From Acanthaster planci (lineage: Eukaryota; Echinodermata; Asteroidea; Valvatida; Acanthasteridae), in assembly GCF_001949145.1 (NCBI RefSeq), contig NW_019091436.1:392485-445788 (forward strand): a DNA stretch of 53,304 nucleotides, written 5' to 3'. Shown here in pieces: positions 45,541 to 53,304 of this stretch; position 1 is the first letter of the stretch, and each line of letters starts with the position of its first letter. Under the pieces are notes generated by a model. It was not told the DNA's origin, made no database searches, and worked only from the letters and a program-made list of their open reading frames with translations. The position numbers and the translations under genes are program-made.

Positions 45541-48500
45541 GTACGTAATCCGGTTTCTTTGTCGTGTTTATTTTGGATTTCGGCAAAAACAGATTACATT
45601 TTACATCAATTTATTTTTAAATACACTGGTTACGGTGGTTGCGGGGAACAAGTTTTTTCCAAACAGTTTTTATTCTTATATTAGTCATAAACTCATACAT
45701 GTATATTGCAAAAGTTATCTTGCAGGTTATTGTATACAGCAGTTGATATGTGGTTCATAAATTTAAGGTTTATCCATGGATTTTATGCTGATAATGATCA
45801 AGGACGTATCTAAAGTCAAATTTTCAGGGAACGGAACAAACTTGTTTATAGAGGGTCAAAAACTTTGGATTTTGTTTCTCATGTAACATTTTGTGGCCTG
45901 TTTGAGGAATGAGGCTGTATTTTAGGGCTTTTTATACACTTTTGAAGAAAGAGAGATGGATTAGACCAAGAAATTCTATCTTTGCTCCCTTTTTGGGGTC
46001 ATGGCCTCTCTTGGCCACTCTGAATCCATCTTCATAATAGTGAGTATGGCTAATAGCCGTGATGCATTTATTTTTGCATCTTGTGTGACTTACTCGTATA
46101 TGAAACTGAACTGGTTGATATGCTTCAATTAAGTTGGCACTGGCTTGGATACCTGTTTTCCTCTGGTGTAAAAATCCATATGTCACATACATGTATCTCA
46201 TCTCTTTGACCACTGCTTTGACAAATATTCCTGAGGGTTGAAGCTTAGAGCTATGGAAATTCTAATTGCTGTTAAGATGATAGGATGTTTGTGGATAGGG
46301 CTTACTTGTTTCACTATCTGCCTTGAGCAGAAGCACCCCCTCATTGGTTGAAAAGAGCCATGCTGGTGGGGAGTGTTCATTTTGTTTGTAGCAGCGCACG
46401 CGAGACGCATGCATTTCATAGTCCTTTGTGAACCAGTGAATATGCCTTTTGTAAGTTAAATTTGATTAAAGTCTGGTACACTGAGTTCTTTAAATTCCAG
46501 TGAACATAACAAGTTGAATTCTCCATACTAAAGACGCTGTTGCTATACCCTGTGATTTGAGCAAGCTTTTGCTTTATAAGAGATGCCTTGTAACAATACA
46601 CTATTTTCAATGGATAAGAGGGGCACAAAAGGAATCAGTCTATTCTAGCGATGGTGGTCGCTATGCAAAAGCTTGAACCAATCACGAGGTATAGCAACAG
46701 TGTCTTTAGTCTGGGGAATTCAAATTGTTATGTTGATGAACAATCAGACAACTCAGTGTGCCAGATTTTATGCAAATTAAACTTGCAAAAGGCTTATTGC
46801 AGTTCCCATCAAAGGAGCTTCTATTGTTATAAAAATAACACCCTCTCTTGGTCCTGCTTGGGGCCCATAAAGCCATATATGAGGCCATAGGGCCTCGTTT
46901 CACGAAGCTGATAAGAACTCTCTGTGCTGACATTAGCAGCTCTGTTACCTTTTCTTCTGATTCATTTCTAGTGGCATCTTGGTTTTTTTGATGAGGAGCA
47001 CATCCCATCCCAGCGTGGTTTTGATTCTTACTTCGGTTACTACCTTGGCAAGGGTGACTATTGGACGCATTATGACACAGAGGTAACATGAATTCAGCTC
47101 TTCACTAGGGCTTACTGGCTGCTGGCTTGACAGCCATCAAGTTTTGGACTGAGACTTTTGCAGCTCCAATTAGTCAGAAATTTTTATCAAAAAGAAGGGA
47201 TCTTGGAGTAACTTCTGTCACTTCTCATTTCAGAGAAGTGTATGTGAGGATTGGCCTACAGTTTTCTCTTGCTGGAAAAGTCAGAACCATTTCGTGGGGA
47301 CAAAAGTCTGTCACCAGAATGTTTTTGGTCCCCATAATGTCTGTATTTTCATCACTTTTATTGAACCTGCATTGCATTTGTTACATATCAGTTACTGCTT
47401 TTGAAAGGTTGAATATTCATGTACAAGCACGCTTTCAATATTTTGCGTTTTACTCTTTTGAGCCTGTCCAAAATATTTGCTAGGTGTGATTTGTGGCTTT
47501 GTACATGTACATGTATTTTACATGGAAGAAATAATTCTGAAAATCACCGGATCTTTCTTTTTGAGAGCAGGACTCGTTCAGCGGTTACGACTTCCACAAG
47601 AATGGCAGTGTCTTCAAGTCTGCCTACGGCCAGTACTCTACTGAGCTATTCACTCAACAAGCTGAAGATATCATTGCTGCACATGATAAATCAAAGGCAA
47701 GACACTTTGTCACAATTGTTTCTCCACTTTGCGCTCTCTGGTGCTCTTGTTATGAAGCATTCCTCCTCAACACAAAATTTGATATAAGAGCAATTCTCAG
47801 TTTGTGACCCTCAGGGAGTTTGCTTTCAAAGAGGCAGTTTTTAAACTTCCCGGAAATCTTGCTCATATTAGCTTGCAGAGAATTCTTTATTCCTCATAAT
47901 GTAATCTCAGCAGTGTTGTAGGTGGGACCCCTGAAGACCATCACAAGACCTGTAAGACCTCACATGACCACTGTAAGACCTCACATGACCACTGCAAGAC
48001 CTCACATGACCACTGCAAGACCTAACATGACCACTACAAGACAACCTAACTTCCAATCTGAATTCAAGTCACAAGTTATTCAAATTAACTGTAACAAAAG
48101 CATTCCTTCGTCATTTTCACCTTATTATTTGAGACTGTCGTCATGAACTGTCTCTTGTTTCGTGATGGTCTGGAATGCAGCAGTGGATTTCAGTTCCACA
48201 CTAACACTTGAATCACATTCAGCATTACTCATGCATAAGCAGTTCCAAGTGTAAAAATCCTCTAATCTTTTGAGTTGGCTGAATAAAAGGCATATTGTTT
48301 TGTCACGCATATGTCAACATTGTCACTGCATAAAAAATTGGCCTCTCATGTTAATCTTGGTTGAGCACTTCTCTGTGAATTTCTACGAACATGAAATCCT
48401 ACATCCAACTTTAAAATCCTGTGAACTTCTGATTTGGCTGTGCAGAAGGCGTACCAATTGTCACGCATGTGTCAACAAAGTCCGAGAGTGCACTGAATAA

Positions 48501-51500
48501 AAATTTGCTTCCATGTGTGTACGTTCTGGTGGTGCAAATTCTGCAAATTCTGATCCAAATTGATTGATATCCCAAACTGATCAATATTACATCCTTTGGT
48601 GAATTACATGTAAATTTGATGGAATATTGAACTGCCTTTCAATCCCCAGCCACTATTTTTGTATTTTGCACACCAAGCTGTTCACAGTGGCAATGATGCC
48701 CAGCATGCCCTGCAGGCACCAATGCAGTACTACGATCGATTCCCCAACATCACCGACCATAAACGACGGATGTTTGCAGGTGAGGATATGATCTAAGCTT
48801 ACCTCCATATACTTACCCACTACAGACAGTGCAGCTACTCTTTGAATCTGAAAAAAGAATAGAAATTAAACTCACATTTTTAATTGAAGGGATTGAATCT
48901 ATGTAACTTGACTGTAGTGTATAACTCAAATGGACTTGGAATGACCCCAAATATTAAGAGATGGCTGGCACTGACGTCTGACTTAAACTAAGGTGACTCG
49001 ATCGATGTAATGTGACTAGAAGTGAGGATGTCAGTTGACTTGAATTAAAAACTGGCAGCGCTTGGAGGGCAGTAAAAAGGGAAGGTATTTCCAAACAAGA
49101 AGTATGCTTAAATGTGTGGTCAAAAGAACTCTATAATTATCTGTCTGCTAAAGTGTCTTTGAAATTTTGTTGTGATCTGGCTATTTTGAACACTTTGGTA
49201 TTACCTTAAGTGTAATTCAAATTGATTCATTCCCTAGGTAAGTGATTTTTCATGGTTTTTCTCATCATGCCAAACATTTGGGATCCTTTTTTGAGTTTGC
49301 CACGTGTAAACTTGGAAGCCTTAACCACCAATGTGTGTGCTGTTATTCCACCAGCCATGACAGCAGTTATGGACGAATCGGTCGGCAATGTCACCCGTGC
49401 CTTGAAGCAAGCAGGCCTCTATGACAACTCTGTCATCATCTTCTCGACAGACAACGGTGGCCCTGCTCATGGCTTTGACTTCAATCATGCCAATAATTAC
49501 CCACTTAGAGGAACCAAGCATTCTCTGTGGGAAGGTGGAGTCCGTGGCACTGGTAAGTATTACTGCTTCACCGTAAACTTCTTTTCTTACAAAACAGGGC
49601 ACAAGGGTTCACTTTACCTGTGAGTTGCTTAGCAGAAACAGCTTTCCTGATAACTTTCATGTAGTGTCTGTTATTTTCAGTTGATTTTGCCCACTAAGTA
49701 AATTTCTAAGCTTTTTTTCCAACAAGTTATGAAGTCGAACTACGGTGGGGTAAATATGAAACCAAGATGAGCGTTTTCCATGATGTTAAAACTAGATGTT
49801 GATATATAACATGGATTTTAGAATATTTGTTTGCAAATGCTGGGAGTAATTTGAAAGATTAGGTCTCTGTCTCTAACTTTTTATATATTCAGCCTTTGTG
49901 CACAGCAATCTCCTGACGAAACCGGGCCGTATATCACATGACCTGCTCCATGTCAGTGATTGGCTGCCTACAATTTACAACTTGGCTGGTGGAGACAGCA
50001 GCAAGTTGAAGAACCTTGATGGCTTTGATATCTGGCCGACACTTTCACGGTGAGTTTCATAATATTTAACTTTTTGGGTTTTTTTCCAAACCTGTGGGAA
50101 ATAGGTCCTTAGGCATTTTTCAATCAGCATTGTTTCTTGTGAATGATAGTATGGAAGTAAGTTGGGTTCATTTTCTTGTCCTTGCTTGAAGCAAGTTGAA
50201 TGCAATTTTTTCACCAACATGACTAAGGTGTTTAATACTCAGTTTGATTTGTGCTACATTGAGGCTGATTCCCTCAGATATCTTATGCATCTGTTTTATC
50301 TTTATGAGATCACAATGATTAATGTTGGGCTCTCAAGGAAGTAGCTTTCAGTTCTCAAAAGAGCTCACTCTTGAAAATATCTTATAACTAACTTATTTTT
50401 TCTTTACAATTTGATATTTATTATGTGTGTTCCCTCAACTGGGGGATTCCTAGATAAGAATTTCAACACACATAATATCTTTTTTCACCACAGAGACAGA
50501 TGCTTTCTGCTGCAACATACAATGGTTCATTCTTTCCAAAATCTCTGTGATTTTTTTCTATGATTTCAAGGGGTGTGAAATCCCCAAGGTCTGAGGTACT
50601 CTTGAACATTGACACAATAAGTGGTGTCTCTGCCCTACGCATTGGAGACATGAAGATCATGTACGGTGACATCGAGCATGGGAAATGGTCAGGGTGGTAC
50701 AAACCTGAAGGACTACCTCCACGTAAGTAGAGCTGTTTGTCAGTGGTCATAACTTTTGTTCTGATTTCATTTGAAAAATGTTGATCCCATTGTATTGTTT
50801 TGATGTATCATTCAGTCTGGCCAAAATGTCTTGTGTTCAGTTAAACTATCGACTTTGTAAAAAATGGGGTTATTGCATATTATGCCTGAACCTCATGTAG
50901 ATTAATATTTTAATTTCATCCATGAATATTGTCAAGCTTAATTCCTAGTTTGGATTTTTAAAAAAGCTATTAATTTTTTTTCATTTTAATTGCAGTGCAA
51001 TTGAAATTTGTAGAATTCTGAATTGTCCCCGTAAATTTGTCTTGCTTGACGGTCAGCACAGTTTTGAAAAAAAATTCAACCCAATTCATCTGTCCAGAAG
51101 TAAGTTCACTAAAGGCCATGATATCACTGAGAACTGTCAAAAGTTTTCTTTCTTGTTCACAGACTATGTGCCTCCTCCTCCACCTGCTGGAGCATTTGCT
51201 GTTCATTGTCCACCCAAACCCAGCAATGCTTCAACTAATTGTGATCCCTTTAAAGCAGCCTGTCTGTACAACATTACCAATGATCCCTGTGAGTTTTACA
51301 ACCTTGCAGATTGGAATCAAGGTAATTAAGTTGCATCTCTTGGCTGTCTCTCTTCCTGGTTATTTCTTGGCTCACAGTGTTCTTTGACTTCAAATTTTGG
51401 CATATTTAAATGAAAGGTGGCTTTCAGGAAATACTTGTAATTGTAGTAGATATAAAGGAGATATTGGTGATTTACAGGAACATAACGCCTCATTCTGATG

Positions 51501-51852
51501 AGGGCTGTGAATTTTATGACTTTTCAAAAAATTATGTATGAATTGTCCTTAAAGGCTGTTACAAAAAGACTAAGGTTTATTTTTTTTGAAGGGTATGCCT
51601 TTGAACATTACCTATTTTCAAATTTGTATGAATTGCAAGAGATTTTGGTCTGTGATCGATACACCGTTCATCATGAATAAGTTGTTGCATTTTTTTTTTC
51701 TGAATACATTCCTAGATGTTGTAGCTTCAATGACTCAGCGTCTGAATGAATACAAAACCACTATGGCACCAGCACGTAACAAGCCTAGCGATCCTGATGC
51801 CAATCCTGATCTACACGGTGGATACTGGGTTCCATGGGTGAAAAATGACTAG
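43943..51852 (+). CDS. ARSB: Arylsulfatase B-type sulfatase, complete (11 coding exons)
   Basis: Exons: 43943-44110, 44760-44919, 45428-45540, 46972-47082, 47571-47696, 48650-48779, 49355-49552, 49893-50049, 50571-50722, 51163-51321 and 51716-51852. Phases agree and give 536 aa, against 533 for human ARSB. A signal peptide (about 1-29) precedes [20 protein letters not shown]. Active-site residues, matched to the family, are D54 and D55 (Ca2+), C93 in CTPTR (formylglycine precursor), K147 and H149 (VGKWHLG), H238, D302 and N303 (STDNGG) and K324. The enzyme should remove sulfate esters, such as the 4-sulfate of N-acetylgalactosamine in dermatan and chondroitin sulfate, in lysosomes or outside the cell. 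ARSI, ARSJ and lineage-specific echinoderm paralogues share these motifs, so strict orthology to ARSB is not settled. Intron 5 uses a GC donor. Confidence 0.92.
44204..44413 (-). mobile_element. MITE family member, copy C (sulfatase intron 1)
   Basis: Left end GAGACCATCACAAGACC (44204-44220) and right end CTTGTGATGGTCTTA (about 44398-44412) are inverted complements. The minus strand reads AGTCTGAATTCAAGTCATAAG, matching the core of copies B and D. Confidence 0.7.
46370..46855. mobile_element. Foldback element with long inverted arms (sulfatase intron 3)
   Basis: The left arm (about 46420-46571) and right arm (about 46664-46817) are inverted complements over about 150 bp, with a 92-bp spacer. 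Conserved blocks are TAAAGACGCTGTTGCTATAC on the left and GTATAGCAACAGTGTCTTTA on the right. Weaker pairing extends to about 46370 and 46855. Frames on opposite strands in the two arms give similar peptides ([18 protein letters not shown] and [18 protein letters not shown]), which confirms the shared origin but probably not coding function. Confidence 0.82.
46972..48779 (+). CDS. ARSB: Sulfatase exons 4-6: GKWHLG continuation and H238
   Basis: Exon 4 (46972-47082) begins [20 protein letters not shown]. Exon 5 (47571-47696) covers [13 protein letters not shown] to AAHDKSK and ends with a GC donor (AAG|GCAAGA). Exon 6 (48650-48779) gives [15 protein letters not shown], where H238 matches the family substrate-binding histidine, and then [18 protein letters not shown]. 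Confidence 0.88.
47697..47698 (+). other. ARSB: Non-canonical GC splice donor
   Basis: Sulfatase exon 5 ends AAATCAAAG and the intron starts GCAAGA. No GT nearby keeps both phase 0 and the conserved PLFLYFAHQ continuation in exon 6. The bases around it (AAG|GCAAG) match the strong consensus typical of GC-AG introns. Confidence 0.75.
47934..48172 (+). mobile_element. MITE family member, copy D with internal 21-bp expansion (sulfatase intron 5)
   Basis: Left end AGACCATCACAAGACC, right end CGTGATGGTCTGG. The core GAATTCAAGTCACAAGTTAT then CATTCCTTCGTCATT matches copy B. Near the left end, a unit of about 21 bp (AAGACCTCACATGACCACTGT) is repeated about four times from 47954 to 48042, which makes this copy longer than the others. 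Confidence 0.7.
49355..50049 (+). CDS. ARSB: Sulfatase exons 7-8: STDNGG and catalytic lysine
   Basis: Exon 7 (49355-49552) gives [30 protein letters not shown] with metal ligands D302/N303, and [17 protein letters not shown] with K324. Exon 8 (49893-50049) gives [22 protein letters not shown] and [11 protein letters not shown], the end of the N-terminal catalytic domain. It ends in phase 2. Confidence 0.91.
50571..51852 (+). CDS. ARSB: Sulfatase exons 9-11: C-terminal domain
   Basis: Exon 9 (50571-50722) gives [20 protein letters not shown] and the [13 protein letters not shown] stretch. Exon 10 (51163-51321) has a Pro run (YVPPPPPAG) and a Cys-rich [30 protein letters not shown] region, with several possible disulphides. 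Exon 11 (51716-51852) ends [11 protein letters not shown] before TAG at 51850-51852, like the W-G-P-W end of ARSB proteins. Confidence 0.9.
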
Positions 51853-52290
51853 CCTTGCCAACAACTTGGAGGTTTTCTAATTCAGATGATACAGTGGACT
51901 TGCAGACTAATTTGGAAATGAAAATACACTAGCCTGATGATGTCACGCTTTGTGAGCTTTGTGTGCTTCCTTTGAAGCGTTGAGTCTGTTGTCCATATCT
52001 GGCTCCCATAAGATGGCACACAACAAACTACATAGATTTGATGAGTGCAGACTCTCAGGCATGAATGGGCGTGTTACTCATAGCCAGGACCTCTGAACAA
52101 AATAGGTCCATCATAACCTCACTTCAGGAAGTAGAGACCTTGCCAAGTCCACACAATCTTTCTCCTTGTGGAAAAACAGTATTGGAGGAATTTAGAATAA
52201 TATTTATATTGTGCAGTGACACCATACACATACTCAACTGTGCATTGCAAAACCCATTCCTTGCCGAGACCCAGAGTACAGTACTTGTAT
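51853..52290 (+). other. Sulfatase 3' UTR and flank
   Basis: No coding sequence is seen. No AATAAA with convincing spacing stands out close to the stop. ORFs on both strands near 52065-52367 partly overlap the LINE fragment and look spurious. Confidence 0.5.
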
Positions 52291-52291
52291 C

Positions 52292-52607
52292 AGGAAAAGC
52301 ATCCATGAAAAGATCTGATTTTTACAAAGTTTTAAGTACGTCAACAACTTTTACAGTTTACATGTGAAACAATAAGTTATTCCAAAGCTTGGTAGCAGCA
52401 TAAACAAAGGAACGATCTCCAAGAGTAACCTTAGCTCTACTATAAATATGGTCAAGTGTCAGCCTGTCCCATAAACTGTGCAGATTATGTGACTGGGATT
52501 TGGGTTTATCAGCTGAGAGATGTAACTTGGTGCTAACCCATGCCAAGCCTTATATGTGATCAGAAGTAACTTTAATGCAATTTTTTGTTGAATAAGCTAC
52601 CAAAGTA
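52292..52607 (-). mobile_element. Non-LTR retrotransposon (LINE) ORF2 C-terminal fragment, broken
   Basis: On the minus strand, one frame reads QQKIALKLLLITYK then AWHGLAPSYISQLINP. This is the conserved segment after the reverse transcriptase of CR1/L2/Rex-type LINEs. A frameshift then moves to a second frame giving SRAKVTLGDRSFVYAATKLW and NNLLFHM before a stop, matching the family GDRAFSVAAPKLWNSLP pattern. Further on come VDVLKTL and KSDLFMDAF fragments. The frameshift and stops mark an inactive relic. Its 5' part is missing, as is usual for LINE insertions. Confidence 0.82.
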
Positions 52608-52912
52608 ATTTGACTAACGGGGTAAAAGATTGTAGCAAAATGAAGATTAACATTTATGGGAAATTACATTTAAAACTTCAGTGTGCAAATATCCACTATG
52701 CAAGTAAAATAACTGTCATCTTATTGTTTTTTTTTGTAACTACAAGAAAAACCACTTATGTCCAAATGAGGTATAACACACATGTTGACACACGCGATGC
52801 CATCGCACCCTACATCATGTGGACTTCTTTCGTGCGGAGGTCCACACTATGTATGCCACCCAGTGCAGCATTTGTTAGTTGACACACGAGTGCAAGTGGA
52901 ACATAGAATAAT

Positions 52913-53304
52913 GTAGTGCGTCTGTGTCCCGTATACCATGAGGTGAAGGCCCGTGTCCCGTATACGTAGTGCGTCTGTGTACATGCACCATGAGGTGAAG
53001 GCCTGTGTCCCGTATGTGTAGTGCGTCTGTGTCCCGTACACCATGAGGCGAAGGCCTGTGTCCCGTATACGTAGTGCGTCTGTGTCCCGTATACCACGAG
53101 GTGAAGGCCTGTGTCCCATATACGTAGTGCGTCTGTGTTCCGTACACCATGAGGTTAAGGCCTGTGTCCCGTATACGTAGTGCGTCTGTGTTCCGTATAC
53201 CGCGAGGTGAAGGCCTGTGTCCCATATACGTAGTGCGTCTGTGTTCCGTACACTATGAGGTTAAGGCCTGTGTCCCGTATACGTAGTGCGTCTGTGTCCC
53301 GTAT
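52913..53304. repeat. 53-bp minisatellite, seven-plus units, continuing past the window
   Basis: GTAGTGCGTCTGTGT starts at 52913, 52966, 53018, 53071, 53124, 53177, 53230 and 53283, so the period is 53 bp with one 52-bp unit. Each unit carries the 13-mer GTGTCCCGTATAC twice, so it looks like a diverged dimer of about 26 bp. The array is cut by the window edge, so its full size is unknown. The minus strand is open in overlapping frames through most of the array. Confidence 0.95.

Noticed and set aside
47922-48146. Repeat ORF with PHMTT-type units
   Set aside because: It is the translation of the 21-bp expansion inside MITE copy D. The unit is divisible by three, which keeps it open.
12392-51852. 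Functional cluster of the three genes
   Set aside because: Adhesion, TCA-cycle and sulfatase roles are unrelated, and spacing of 3-4 kb with separate promoters suggests chance neighbours.
1-53304. CRISPR array, prokaryotic operon or defence system
   Set aside because: Spliced genes, SINE/LINE/MITE repeats and long introns show a eukaryotic nuclear window. The tandem arrays have no unique spacers.

Overview
This is eukaryotic nuclear DNA, AT-rich, from a gene-sparse animal genome. Three multi-exon genes lie head to tail on the + strand. Splice sites follow GT-AG, with one GC-AG exception. I assembled each coding sequence by hand from splice sites and reading phase. All three proteins come out close to the usual length of their families. 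The mix of a deuterostome-style contactin, many short ACATGT/TGTACA palindromes and tRNA-derived repeats suggests a marine invertebrate deuterostome. A sea star or other echinoderm is my best guess, from general familiarity rather than proof.

Layout. 1-12.3 kb: mostly non-coding and full of palindromic TACATG repeats. It holds three unassigned candidate terminal exons (158-220 +, 4218-4298 +, 6679-6951 -) and a decayed, transposon-like segment at about 7.55-9.45 kb with a broken Lys/Arg-rich ORF. 12.39-29.73 kb: a complete contactin-type cell-adhesion gene of 18 coding exons, 1034 aa, with signal peptide, six Ig domains, four FN3 domains and a GPI-anchor tail. Its introns carry a rearranged tRNA-SINE palindrome, a 16-bp array and a 43-bp array that starts at a splice donor. 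33.97-40.61 kb: a complete mitochondrial NAD-dependent isocitrate dehydrogenase regulatory subunit (10 coding exons, 401 aa, closest to IDH3 gamma), interrupted only by a 101-N assembly gap in an intron. 43.94-51.85 kb: a complete arylsulfatase B-type sulfatase (11 coding exons, 536 aa) with all expected active-site residues and one GC-AG intron. 51.85-53.30 kb: 3' flank with a LINE ORF2 C-terminal fragment on the minus strand and a 53-bp minisatellite running off the window end.

The three genes have unrelated jobs: cell-surface adhesion, the TCA cycle, and lysosomal or extracellular sulfate-ester hydrolysis. Nothing suggests a functional cluster. I found no new molecular system. The most unusual content is repeat biology: a four-copy MITE family shared by the IDH3 and sulfatase introns, a foldback element of about 0.45 kb, a 78-bp hairpin with 9-bp flanking duplications, and the inverted SINE pair beside a contactin exon.
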